Of a stretch of 64,000 nt of DNA, positions 52,346 through 63,829 are shown piece after piece. The stretch is taken from assembly GCA_905116865.2 (NCBI GenBank), contig CAJHNH020007902.1, positions 35,001 through 99,000 of the forward strand, in the 5' to 3' direction. The DNA is from Candidula unifasciata (taxonomy: Eukaryota > Mollusca > Gastropoda > Stylommatophora > Geomitridae). The position numbers were made by a program, and so were the translations under genes. The notes under the pieces were generated by a model. That model ran no database searches. It saw only the letters and a list, made by a program, of their open reading frames with translations, and was not told the origin of the DNA. The first letter of the stretch is position 1, and each line of letters opens with the position of its first letter.

Positions 52346-52640
52346 GTTACCATTTTTTGAATAAATGAGGTTGTGTATATTCATGACTGTGTATAAATGA
52401 GTTTGTCGGTTCAATAACTAGAACTAAAATGCATTGATAAAACAGATAAGGAAAAGCCCATATAATCTTCGAAGATGTTTACTTATAAAGCTAAAATTAA
52501 TCAGGATAAGAAAAGGCACACTATATATAATATTTTAAGACATAATCTAATCAAGATGATCTTAGCACTCATTTATTGAATCTGTCGTAATTACAGATCA
52601 AAAGTTGTGAAAAGGACTACATTTCAAATAAAAATTACAT
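52346..52640. other. Unassigned stretch
   Basis: AT-rich; no gene or repeat family recognised. Confidence 0.4.
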
Positions 52641-53070
52641 CTTTCTTTCTTTCTTGACATCCTCTTTTACCGCTTTGGTTGTTGAGTGGGATATAAGGTC
52701 CTGCTTCGAGCTCTTCTTGCTGCTTCAACCATAGACACATCGTGGGGCTGTAGAGTTTCTCTGATATTATCTTCAGATATTGTTCTTGGTCTACCTCTTG
52801 CTCCACTTCCTTCTCCTCTTTTGCTATATGCCTTGTATGGTATAGCATCAAGAGGCATTTTCTCCAAGTGGACAAACCATTTGATTTTCTGTCTTTGTAA
52901 GTAATTTAGAACTGGTTATGTGCCGACAGTATCTCGTATGACCTCATTCTTGATTTAATCTCTTCTGGTTACTCCTACAGCCTTTCTCAGACACCTCATT
53001 TCCATGGTTACTTATTTTATTTTTTGTTTTGTTGTGAATGACCACATCCGGCACTGGTAGTTTTGGGCTG
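52641..53070 (-). pseudogene. LINE G C-terminal fragment
   Basis: The complement encodes PLDAIPYKAYSKRGEGSGAR, DNIRETLQPHDVSMVEAARR and a stop after NQPKR-type sequence; upstream pieces to about 53060 (CQCRMWSFTTK-like) are frameshifted. Sister of 62206-62734. Confidence 0.78.
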
Positions 53071-53214
53071 AAAATTACATAAATGTCTTAAAGAAATGAT
53101 TATACAGTATATAAAATACAAAAGGATACATAAAAATGTTTCTAAAAAGTATTTTATGCTGGATCTAATCACAATCAAATTGAAAGTAGGCATCAAGAAA
53201 TGTTCTCTTTCATG

Positions 53215-53345
53215 TTCACCTGCTGTAAACTGTGTCAAAAAGTTCTGGTTGTTTGTCCACTTGTGGACTAGTCCTGTTCCAGATACTGAGTGTTGTGTGC
53301 ATATATTTAACAGATCTGACTCATTTGCATGCACCAAATCAGAGA
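53215..53345 (-). repeat. R5 fragment
   Basis: CTGCTGTAAACTGTGTCAAA and GTCCTGTTCCAGATACTGAG, as in R5 minus copies. Confidence 0.6.
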
Positions 53346-53599
53346 GAGATGACACCAAGAGGAGACACTAGATAAGAAGAGGAAAAAAATGAACAGCTAA
53401 CAACGGTGCAGGACAAGCGGTCAGAACCGGATGGAAGCACCAAGCCCAGAAATGGCGCAATACTAGAATTTAGTCATGAATGTGACACAAATGACCCAGA
53501 CCACAAATATAGGCGGAGACTGTTGGCGGCCTCGGCTAGCTAGCAGCAGTCTGAAAGTGGTCGACCTTTTCATTTTTTTCTCAAAAGGACTAGGACTAG

Positions 53600-53735
53600 A
53601 TTTGCATGCAGCTTGTTGGTTCCTTGCCTCTCAGACATATGAACTGACTTCGAAAGAAGCTCCCAGTTAGTTGACTCTTACGACATGCTTTTGGGTAGGC
53701 AGTGGGTCTATTCTTGTTTTCCCCGCAACCCCCTG
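53600..53735 (-). repeat. R5 fragment
   Basis: TTGCATGCAGCTTGTTGGTT, CTTACGACATGCTTTTGGGT and TTCTTGTTTTCCCCGC. Confidence 0.65.
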
Positions 53736-53984
53736 GATGCACCAAGAAATATCATGGGAAGTAAAAGCAGCTGCATGATGTTCAACATATCATCCGTCCA
53801 CTGCTGACTGAACTATACAAATTTGTGTATAGTACTATATGCCTGTTGAGCAACTGGCAGAAAAGGGATTCTTTTCTTACAACTAGTAGCGTCAAGCTCT
53901 CTCAACAACGCTTTGTCTTAAGAGTTTCTCTTGGACGTCCTTCGTTCTTTCTCAATCTGTTTGTTTCCAATTTCAGTGCCTGTT

Positions 53985-56268
53985 GGTGATCCTCTGCTAA
54001 CTGTCTGGTGATTCTCTACTCGCTGTTTTGTGATTCTCTATTCGCTGTTTTGTGATTCTCTATTTGCTGATTGGTGATCCTCTACTCACTGTTTGATGAT
54101 GCTCTACTCACTGTTTGATGATGCTCTACTCACTGTTTGGTGATCCTCTACTCACTGTTTAGTGATCCTCTACTCACTGTTTGGTGATCCTCTACTCACT
54201 GTTTGGTGATCCTCTACTCACTGTTTGGTGATCCTCTACTCACTGTTTGGTGATCCTCTACTCTCTGTTTGATGATGCTCTACTCACTGTTTGATGATGC
54301 TCTACTCACTGTTTGGTGATCCTCTACTCACTGTTTGGTGATCCTCTACTCTCTGTTTGGTGATGCTCTACTCACTGTTTGGTGATCCCCTACTCACTGT
54401 TTGATGATGCTCTACTCACTGTTTGATGATGCTCTACTCACTGTTTGGTGATCCTCTACTCTCTGTTTGGTGATCCTCTACTCACTGTTTGATGATGCTC
54501 TACTCACTGTTTGGTGATCCTCTACTCACTGTTTGATGATGCTCTACTCACTGTTTGGTGATCCTCTACTCTCTGTTTGGTGATCCTCTACTCACTGTTT
54601 GATGATGCTCTACTCACTGTTTGATGATGCTCTACTCACTGTTTGGTGATCCTCTACTCACTGTTTGATGATGCTCTACTCACTGTTTGATGATGCTCTA
54701 CTCACTGTTTGGTGATCCTCTACTCTCTGTTTGATGATGCTCTACTCACTGTTTGATGATGCTCTACTCTCTGTTTGGTGATCCTCTACTCACTGTTTGA
54801 TGATGCTCTACTCACTGTTTGATGATGCTCTACTCTCTGTTTGATGATGCTCTACTCACTGTTTGATGATGCTCTACTCACTGTTTGATGATGCTCTACT
54901 CACTGTTTGATGATGCTCTACTCACTGTTTGATGATGCTCCACTCACTGTTTGATGATGCTCTACTCTCTGTTTGATGATGCTCTACTCACTGTTTGATG
55001 ATGCTCTACTCACTGTTTGATGATGCTCTACTCACTGTTTGATGATGCTCTACTCTCTGTTTGGTGATCCTCTACTAACTGTTTGATGATGCTCTACTCA
55101 CTGTTTGATGATGCTCTACTCACTGTTTGGTGATCCTCTACTCTCTGTTTGGTGATTTTCTTCTTACTGTTTGGTGATCCTCTACTCACTGTTTGGAGAT
55201 CCTCTACTCACTGTTTGGTGATGCTCTACTCACTGTTTGGAGATCCTCTACTCACTGTTTGGTGATCCTCTACTTTCTGTTTGGTGATTTTCTTCTTACT
55301 GTTTGGTGATCCTCTACTTTCTGTTTGATGATTCTCCACTCACTGTTTGGTGATCCTCTACTGTTTGATGATTTTCTTCTCACTGTTTGGTGATCCTCTA
55401 CTTTCTGTTTGATGATTTTCTTCTTACTGTTTGGTGATCCTCTACTTTCTGTTTGATGATTCTCCACTCACTGTTTGGTGATCCTCTACTGTTTGATGAT
55501 TTTCTTCTCACTGTTTGGTGATCCTCTACTTTCTGTTCGATGATTTTCTTCTTACTGTTTGGTGATCCTCTCTACTCACTGTTCAATTATTTTCTTCTCA
55601 CTGTTTGGTGATCCTCTCTACTCACTGTTCAATGATTTTCTTCTCACTGTTTGGTGATCCTCTCTACTCACTGTTTGGTGATCCTCTCTACTCACTGTTT
55701 GGTGATCCTCTCTACTCACTGTTTGGTGATCCTCTCTACTCACTGTTCAATGACTTTCTTCTCACTGTTTGGTGATCCTCTCTACTCACTGTTCAATGAT
55801 TTTCTTCTCACTGTTTGGTGATCCTCTCTACTCACTGTTTGGTGATCCTCTCTACTCACTGTTTGGTGATCCTCTCTACTCACTGTTCAATGATTTTCTT
55901 CTCACTGTTTGGTGATCCTCTACTCACTGTTTGGTGATCCTCTACTCACTGTTTGGTGATCCTCTACTCACTGTTTGGTGATCCTCTACTCACTGTTTGG
56001 TGATCCTCTACTCACTGTTTGGAGATCCTCTACTTGCTGATTGATAATGCTCTACTCACTGTTTGGTGATCCTCTTCTCACTGTTTGGAGATCCTCTACT
56101 TGCTGATTGATAATGCTCTACTCACTGTTTGGTGATCCTCTACTCACTGTTTGGTGATCCTCTTCTCACTGTTTGGTGATCCTCTACTCACTGTTTGATG
56201 ATCCTCTACTCACTGTTTGGTGATCCTCTACTCACTGTTTGGCGATCCTCTACTTGCTGTTTGATGAT
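53985..56268. repeat. 22-bp minisatellite, first block (about 105 units)
   Basis: Unit TGATCCTCTACTCACTGTTT plus GG, with GATGATGCTC, 24-bp CCTCTCTACTC and TTCGATGATTTTC variants grouped into runs, which indicates local re-amplification. No frame or spacer structure supports a gene or CRISPR. Confidence 0.96.
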
Positions 56269-57066
56269 TGTCACAACCCTATTAAGTACAGTCAGTGTAC
56301 CACACCGTAAGGTGTGCGCCCAGGGTTGACACAGAGGTCAGGGCCGTCACTGGTCAAGTCCGTTCTGTGACGCGAAACCAGCGCTCAGGATAAAGCAAGA
56401 AAGCCTGAACTGTGTTGTGGACAAACACGATGACTGTTTTTGGGACTGAGCTGGTGAACGGGGTCAAGAGACAGTAGGGAGAGAGAAGAGGACATTCGGT
56501 GTGCGTCGGTCAGGAAGAGAGGACGTTTAGCAAGACAGTTGTGTTATAGTATTAGAGTTAGGATATATCTGTTAGTGACTGGATAGTTTATGTTATAGTA
56601 TTAAAGTTAGGATATATTTCTGTTAGTGACTGGATAGTTTGTGTACAGTTTTGTGTTAGGATAGGATAGTTCTTGTGTAGAGTATTTATGTCAATGTGCT
56701 GTGAGAGAGTGGCTAACCTGGACACTCTGACCCTGCACTAGGACAGAGACTGTGACATTTTGATTGGGTCAGCGTGGCGATAGAAGAGAGCGTATCCTGC
56801 CGGATTGTGGTTTGTACACCAGAATATTGCCTGTCGCACGTACTGGGGACGGGGCGATTGTAAAGCCCGTTCAGCCAGAGGGTCCAGGCAATAGGTGGCC
56901 ACACGGCGGGAAGTCAACTGTCTATGTATTACCTGTACTTCCAATAAAGATTGTCGTGTGTGCTCTGTGTGCGTTCGGGTTCAGTGTGTGTTGTAGGTTA
57001 GTCTGTCTGTCATAGGCCTAGTTAGCGAGCCACGGACCGGCAAGGTCATACCAGAGGTTTGTGACA
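56269..57066 (+). mobile_element. LTR of a retrotransposon (candidate)
   Basis: 798 bp starting TGTCACAACC and ending GGTTTGTGACA, i.e. TG...CA with an inverted TGTCACAA/TTTGTGACA pair. An AATAAA lies at 56943-56948, about 120 bp before the end, as for an R-U5 boundary. Directly after it comes GATTATGGGGGCGTTCGTCC, where TGGGGGC...CGTCC resembles a primer-binding site for tRNA-Pro. No second LTR is present in the window. Confidence 0.68.
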
Positions 57067-58158
57067 GATTATGGGGGCGTTCGTCCTTGGGAATTGAATC
57101 TATAGTAGTAGCTAGATAGTAATAGTTGTCTGCGTTAATTGTGAACCCAATGTATTTGTCTAAATAGGAGACACAGATTAGTTTGTATGTTTAGCTGACT
57201 GATTTATTTTTCTTCAAGTTTTGTCGTTCACTATTGTAGGGCTAACGTGATTGAGTTAATCCCTTAATTTTGATGTTGCTATCGAGTAAGTTTGTGATAG
57301 CGTTGCTGAGTTTATTCTCTTAAATATTGCATCGTTGTCCGGGCCTACTCCTAATTATTGATAGCGACATCGGGGTTGGCTTGGGTCACTCGTAGCGCTA
57401 TAAAGTGATAGTTTGTTTTCGTTTTCGTATTTGTTCCGACGGAATGTAATTAATAATGACTAAATGTGATAGGGCTGCGTTTGCGTCGTGACAAGTTAGT
57501 GACGTAAAGGAGAAATAGTCTGACGGACAGTAAAAACTGTGAGGAAGGTTGTGTGCTGTGGAGTGGTTGCTGCTGACACCGATCAACCGAGGCCTGTCGT
57601 TCTCGGTCATCATCATCATCCTCATCATTCTTTCTGTGGGAGGCCAAGAATCAAGGACTGGAGAGAAGATAAGTTTGTTTTGCTTTTGGTGTATTGTTGT
57701 GGTCTGTTCTCCAGCCCTCGAGGGTTCTACGCAATTGTATTTGAGCCCCTGTCACCGTTCATTGTCCTTCTCATTTCTCGTCTGTCCTATTCATCATTTA
57801 CGTTATTTTTGGTGGGTGGTTGGCAGGGCTAGTCTTGTGTTGTCCCTAGTTGTCTAGTGTTGCTAGGATTAACATAAGATTACGTGTCAGCTATTTTGCG
57901 ATTCTAGTCTCGTCTGCAACTCGTTTTGCAGCCGGGTCTATTGTCAAGATATATGCTTGTAGTGTCTTGTTCGTAAATAGTTATTGTCCAATCGTTGTGC
58001 TTTCTTGTCAATAAGTGTTTATCTAGTAGTACGTTATCGTTCGTGCGTGTACCGTCTTATTTAGAGATTAATAATTTCTTCGAGGTGTTTTCGTGTGTGA
58101 AATTGTTTTCCACGTAGTGATACTAGTGCTGTTCATTTTTGTGTTAATTTTTTTTTTT
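57067..58158 (+). mobile_element. Leader of the LTR element, truncated
   Basis: About 1.1 kb without tandem repeats or convincing coding sequence. Short frames at 57539-57857 have no gag or pol motif. It ends in a T run (58148-58160) where the minisatellite resumes, so the coding part and 3' LTR are missing, either deleted or lost in assembly. Confidence 0.55.
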
Positions 58159-61100
58159 TTGGAGATCCTCTACTTGCTGATTGATAATGCTCTACTCACT
58201 GTTTGGTGATCCTCTACTCACTGTTTGGTGATCCTCTACTCACTGTTTGGTGATCCTCTACTCACTGTTTGATGATCCTCTACTCACTGTTTGGTGATCC
58301 TCTACTCACTGTTTGGCGATCCTCTACTTGCTGTTTGATGATCCTCTACTCACTGTTTGGTGATCCTCTACTCACTGTTTGGAGATCATTTACTCTCTGT
58401 TTAGTGATCCTCTACTCGCTGATTAATGATCCTCTACTCGCTGTTTGATAATCCTCTACTCACTGTTTGGTGATCCTCTACTTGCTAATTAATGAGCCTT
58501 AACTCGCTATTTGGTGATCCTCTACTCTCTGTTTGATGATGCTCTACTCACTGTTTGGTGATCCTCTACTCTCTGTTCGATGATTTTGTTCTCACTGTTT
58601 GGTGATCCTCTACTCTCTGTTCGATGATTTTGTTCTCACTGTTTGGTGATCCTCTACTTTCTGTTTAGTGATCCTCTTTACTCACTGTTCGATCATTCTA
58701 TACTCACTGTGTGGTGATCCTCTACTCACTGTTTTATGATGCTCTACTCACTGCTCTACTCACTGTTTGGTGATCCTCTACTCTCTGTTCGATGATTTTC
58801 TTCTCACTGTTTGGTGATCCTCTACTCTCTGTTCGATGATTTTCTTCTCACTGTTTGGTGATCCTCTACTCTCTGTTCGATGATTTTCTTCTCACTGTTT
58901 GGTGATCCTCGACTCTCTGTTCGATGATTTTCTTCTCACTGTTTGGTGATCCTCGACTCTCTGTTCGATGATTTTCTTCATACTGTTTGGTGATCCTCTA
59001 CTCTCTGTTCGATGATTTTCTTCTCACTGTTTGGTGATCCTCTACTCTCTGTTCGATGATTTTCTTCTCACTGTTTGGTGATCCTCGACTCTCTGTTCGA
59101 TGATTTTCTTCTCACTGTTTGGTGATCCTCTACTCTCTGTTCGATGATTTTCTTCTCACTGTTTGGTGATCCTCGACTCTCTGTTCGATGATTTTCTTCT
59201 CACTGTTTGGTGATCCTCGACTCTCTGTTCGATGATTTTCTTCTCACTGTTTGGTGATCCTCGACTCTCTGTTCGATGATTTTCTTCTCACTGTTTGGTG
59301 ATCCTCTACTCTCTGTTCGATGATTTTCTTCTCACTGTTTGGTGATCCTCTACTCTCTGTTCGATGATTTTCTTCTCACTGTTTGGTGATCCTCGACTCT
59401 CTGTTCGATGATTTTCTTCTTACTGTTTGGTGATCCTCTACTTTCTGTTTGATGATTCTCCACTCACTGTTTGGTGATCCTCTACTCTCTGTATGATGAT
59501 TTTCTACTCACTATTTGGTGATCCTCTACTTTCTGTTTGATGATTTTCTTCTCACTGTTTGGTGATCCTCTACTTTCTGTTTGATGATCCTCTACTCACT
59601 GTTTGGTGATCCTCTACTCTCTGTTTGGTGATCCTCTACTCACTGTTTGGTGATCCTCTACTCACTGTTTGGAGATCATTTACTCTCTGTTTAGTGATCC
59701 TCTATTCACTGTTTGGAGATCCTCTACTTGCTGATTGATGATCCTCTACTCACTGTTTGGTGATCCTCTACTCACTGTTTGGTGATCCTCTACTCACTGT
59801 TTGGTGATCCACTCCTCACTGTTTGGTGATCCTCTACTCACTGTTTGACAATCCTCTACTCACTGTTTGGTGATCCTCTACTCACTGTTTGGTGATCCTC
59901 TACTCACTGTTTAGAGATCCTCTACTCACTGTTTGGTGATCCTCTACTCACTGTTTGGTGATCCTCTACTCACTATTTGGTGATCCTCTACTCACTGTTT
60001 GGTGATCCTCTACTCACTGTTTGTTGATCCTCTACTCGCTGATTAATGATCCTCTACTCGGTGTTTGATAATCCTCTACTCACTGTTTGGTGATCCTCTA
60101 CTTGCTGATTAATTAGCCTCAACTCGCTATTTGGTGATCCTCTACTCTCTGTTTGATGATGCTCTACTCACTGCTCCACACTCTGTTTGATGATTTTCTT
60201 CTTACTGTTTGGTGATCCTCTACTTTCTGTTTGATGATTCTCCACTCACTGTTTGGTGATCCTCTACTCACTGTTTGGAGATCATTTACTCTCTGTTTAG
60301 TGATCCTCTACTCGCTGATTAATGATCCTCTACTCGCTGTTTGATAATCCTCTACTCACTTTTTGGTGATCCTCTACTTGCTGATTAATTAGCCTCAACT
60401 CGCTATTTGGTGATCCTCTACTCTCTGTTTGATGATGCTCTACTCACTGCTCCATACTCTGTTTGATGATTTTCTTCTTACTGTTTGGTGATCCTCTACT
60501 TTCTGTTTGATGATTCTCCACTCACTGTTTGGTGATCCTCTAGTCACTGTTTGGTGATTCTCTAGTCACTGTTTGGTGATCCTCTACTTTCTGTTTGATG
60601 ATTCTCCACTCACTGTTTGGTGATCCTCTACTTTCTGTTTGATGATTCTCCACTCACTGTTTGGTGATCCTCTACTTTCTGTTTGATGATTCTCCACTCA
60701 CTGTTTGGTGATCCTCTACTTTCTGTTTGATGATTTTCTTCTCACTGTTTGGTGATCCTCTACTCTCTGTTCGATGATTTTGTTCTCACTGTTTGGTGAT
60801 ATTCTACTTTTTGTTTGATGATTTTCTTCTCACTGTTTGGTGATCCTCTACTCTCTGTTCGATGATTTTGTTCTCACTGTTTGGTGATCCTCTACTTTCT
60901 GTTCGATGATTTTCTTCTCACTGTTTGGTGATCCTCTACTCTCTGTTCGATGATTTTGTTCTCACTGTTGGTGATCCTCTACTTTCTGTTCGATGATTTT
61001 CTTCTCACTGTTTGGTGATCCTCTACTTTCTGTTTGATGATTCTCCACTCACTGTTTGGTGATCCTCTAGTCACTGTTTGGTGATTCTCTAGTCACTGTT

Positions 61101-61200
61101 TGGTGATTCGCTACTCACTGTTTGGTGATTCTCTTGTCACTGTTTGGTGATTCTCTAGTCGCTGTTTGGTGATTCTCTACTCGCTGTTTGGTGATGCCCT
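58159..61200. repeat. 22-bp minisatellite, second block with 44-bp higher-order units
   Basis: Same family as 53985-56268. Between about 58540 and 59420 the array is organised as 44-bp dimers: a TGATCCTCTACTCTCTGTTC half and a GATGATTTTCTTCTCACTGT half. A further block with the GGAGATCATTTACTCTCTGT variant is repeated near 58380, 59670 and 60270, a sign of longer segmental copying. Confidence 0.95.
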
Positions 61201-61489
61201 GCTTGCTTCTTTACAGGATGTGCCAAGTATAGTGTCAACTCGACTGTCTTTTAACTGTTGATACTAATTGTTTCCAAACATCTTTTTTATTTTATCATCT
61301 TTCTTCAAATTATCCCATTTAATATTAATCCTTTTCTTTAGGTATCTGTTTTCACATGCATTTATCATTTATTTCCTGTCTTCAGGGGTTCAAAGTTTTT
61401 ACTGGCATCCGTTAAAACCCAAATCACATTAGAATTCACAACACACTTCCTGTGTCGGTTCTAAAGCTCCATTTTCAGGAATAAAAAAG
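61201..61489. other. Unassigned stretch
   Basis: Nothing recognised between the minisatellite and the nested retroelements. Confidence 0.4.
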
Positions 61490-61557
61490 AATATACTTAA
61501 TGTCTGCCTAAGACGCATGTCGTAAAAGTCAACTAATTAATGTTCTTCTTCTTCTTC

Positions 61558-62205
61558 ACTTCCTCTTTTTTTTTTTTTTTTTTTTTTCACAACCAGTGGT
61601 ATTCCTGACAGATGCAAAAGCAGTACTTCAGTCACTCCAGTCTAGAAAATTACCAAGCATACGGACACTATTATCCGAACTAGGCAACCGCTGTAAATTA
61701 GTAATGCAGTGGATACCTTCCCACTGTGGAGTTCCCGGGAACGAAAAAGCTGATAAACTAGCTAAGGAAGGTGCAACTGAAGAACAACCTGACATACCAG
61801 TCTCTTATCAACAGAAGAAGAGAATGATCAAATCAATCAGAATGCCACCGAAACTGGCACAAGATGATTACCATATTATGGACAGACCAGAGCAAGTTAT
61901 TATCCTTCGCCTTAGAACATGGCACAATAGACTCCGCTCCCACATGTACAACAAATTTAAGATTGGCCAATCGGCCATGTGTACTTGTGGACTGGCACCT
62001 GAAACAACAGATCACATCCTTCAAGACTGTCCCATATTCAATGCTTTCAGGCAAAACATTTGGCCAAAAGAGACACTTGTGGAAGTCAAACTTTACGGGC
62101 CGCTTAGTGAATTACAAAAGACAGTGAAATTCATACAAGAGACGGCTTTGCAGATATAGACAATTTATTTCATGCGAACGAAAGAAGAAGAAGACTTCCT
62201 CTTTT
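61558..62205 (+). mobile_element. RNase-H LINE inside LINE G, 12-bp TSD
   Basis: ACTTCCTCTTTT is duplicated at 61558-61569 and 62194-62205. The insert 61570-62193 starts with a T run and ends in a GAAGAAGAAGA tail. It is the youngest layer of the nest. Confidence 0.88.
61596..62159 (+). pseudogene. RNase-H domain and Cys/His tail of a LINE, 5'-truncated ORF
   Basis: 187 codons from the first Met, without a break. VFLTDAKAVLQSL holds the third acidic RNase H motif. WIPSHCGVPGNEKADKLAKE carries the final His and Asp. CTCGLAPETTDHILQDC is a C-x-C...H-x4-C metal-binding patch. Reverse transcriptase and endonuclease are absent, so this is the very 3' end of an I/R1/Jockey-like LINE protein. The intact frame agrees with recent insertion. 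Confidence 0.88.
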
Positions 62206-62734
62206 ACCGCTGTGGCTGTCGAGGGAGATATAAGGTTCTGTTTCTAGCTCTTCTGGCTGCCTCGACCATAGGCACATCGTGCTGTTGTAGAGTTTCTCTG
62301 ATGTTATCCTTCCATCTTGTTCTTGGTCTACCACGTGCTCTACGTCCTTCTTCTCTTCCCATGTATGCTTTGTATGGTATGGTGTCACAAGGCATTCTCT
62401 CTAAGTGGGCAAACCATTTCACTTGCTGTCTTTGTATGTAATCAAGAATTGGTTCTGTGCCGACTTGTTCTCTTATGATCTCATTTCTGATCTTATCTCT
62501 TATGGTCACTCCTACAGCCCTTCTCAGACATCTCACTTCCGTGGTTACTAATTTTCTTTTATAGTTTGTTGTGAGTGACCATGTCTGGCACTGGTAGCAC
62601 AGAGTTGGAATAAATATGCTTTGAATAAGATGTCTCTTTGTGCTGACTGGGATTGTCTTATGCTGTAAGAGGGGGGCTAGCTGTCCCAATACTTGGTTTG
62701 CTTTACTGCATCTAATGTCAATTTCTTTATCCAA
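62204..62734 (-). pseudogene. LINE G reverse transcriptase, C-terminal ORF
   Basis: 176 codons intact on the minus strand: DKEIDIRCSKANQVLGQLAP, SIFIPTLCYQCQTWSLTTNY, IQRQQVKWFAHLERMPCDTI, RARGRPRTRWKDNIRETLQQ and VEAARRARNRTLYLPRQPQR, then stop. Catalytic RT motifs are absent (5' truncation). Confidence 0.86.
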
Positions 62735-62974
62735 TTTCCCATCTTCTAATTAATGTTGTTTCCTTTAAATTTAGGATGCATCTGCCTGAGAGGCAAGAGA
62801 CCAATAATCTGCATACAAATAAGCCAGATTTGTAAAATAAAAGTGCATTCACAGCTCTAGTTGGGCACTGGTAATGTTGGCACTTCTGACTGCTGCCTTA
62901 TGCATTTTTTTCTTTTCATGGGTGGGAATATCACCTTTTTACTGGGTCTGATGTTTTACACTAGTTTTTCAAAT

Positions 62975-63295
62975 GGAACAGTAAAGGATGATTCTGGAGT
63001 GAATAATGAAACTATCAGGCAAATTGTGGGATTGACATCTTGTACTAGATTCATCGAGAAACAGCAGATCAAGTGGTTTGGCCATCTTGTTAGAATGCAA
63101 CAAGATCAAATACCATTACAAGCACTACATCTCAGAAAATCAGCTACAAGAGCAAGAGGACGGCCGTGGAAAACATGGATCGACAACATTAAAGACACTC
63201 TACGCCTTCACGGCATGACAATAGCCAGTGGCAGCCAAAGTGCACTGGATCGCAAATTATTTCTCCCCCACGCCGCTTAATGGCAGAAGTAGTAA
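62975..63295 (+). pseudogene. LINE E C-terminal fragment
   Basis: NNETIRQIVGLTSCTRFIEK, QIKWFGHLVRMQQDQIPLQA, RARGRPWKTWIDNIKDTLRL and LFLPHAA stop. About 90 codons, unbroken, nearly identical to 15653-15934 on the other strand. Confidence 0.85.
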
Positions 63296-63734
63296 AGGAA
63301 ATTTTTTTTGTGAATTTGGCACAAGAATGGGGCAGTAATGGAAAGACCCATCTGCAGGAAAGCTAGAGCCTCTACTAATAAATAAGTTAACAATTTCATG
63401 ATATTCGAGAACTAGGGATTAGATTTCTCTAGCAGATGTTTCTTTTTTTTTTTCCTTTTTTTTTTTCAAACCGTCATCGTCATCATGAATTACAGAAGAG
63501 AGCTTGAGAATCCCGTGGTGGAAGAGATTGGGGCACATCAAGGAAAAGACACTAGTAGCACTGTAGCTGGCTTTCATTGTGGATATGATACACAGAATAA
63601 TTTTTGTTTAGTAGGAACATTAGTTTTTTTTTTTTTTTTTTAATCCTTAAAGCAAACATACAGTGTAAAATCTACAAACCCACACACTAAATTCAATTGT
63701 GATAAACGCGCAAACATTAAAATAAACACTGTTC
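63296..63734. other. Unassigned stretch with T tracts and R7
   Basis: T runs at 63441-63471 and 63624-63641. 63495-63600 is R7 (GTGGAAGAGATTGGGGCACA), shared with 37130-37235. Confidence 0.55.
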
Positions 63735-63815
63735 CAGGTAGGGCAGTATCGAATAGTGATTTTTACTATTCGGCCGAATACGAATAGCGGGACTAACTAT
63801 TCGACCAAATGATTT
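63735..63815. repeat. GAATAGT-palindrome transposon end
   Basis: CGAATAGTGATTTTTACTAT, TCGGCCGAATACGAATAGCG and ACTATTCGACC form nested inverted repeats, as at 18245-18300. Such CGAATA-rich ends occur in some hAT families; a partner end is not visible. Confidence 0.5.
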
Positions 63816-63829
63816 GATTTGATTTGATT

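Larger units (their letters stand above)
61545..62745 (-). mobile_element. LINE G copy inside R5, 12-bp TSD
   Basis: LINE G on the minus strand consists of 62206-62745 plus its 3' tail (complement of CTTCTTCTTCTTCACTTCCT, 61546-61569). It is bounded by the R5 duplication CTAATTAATGTT and is itself interrupted by the RNase-H LINE. Confidence 0.85.
61490..62845 (+). repeat. R5 copy holding two nested LINEs
   Basis: Left part 61490-61544 (AAGACGCATGTCGTAAAAGT, CAACTAATTAATGTT) and right part 62746-62845 (CTAATTAATGTTG, GCATCTGCCTGAGAGGCAAG) form one R5. CTAATTAATGTT is duplicated at 61533-61544 and 62746-62757. Confidence 0.85.

Noticed and set aside
57539..57857. Short gag-like ORFs in the LTR leader
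   Set aside because: No Cys/His zinc knuckle, no capsid-like pattern, and two overlapping frames of equal quality; not supported as coding.
61596..62159. Host RNase H gene
   Set aside because: The domain is the C-terminal end of a LINE protein with a Cys/His tail, flanked by a 12-bp site duplication and a GAA tail.
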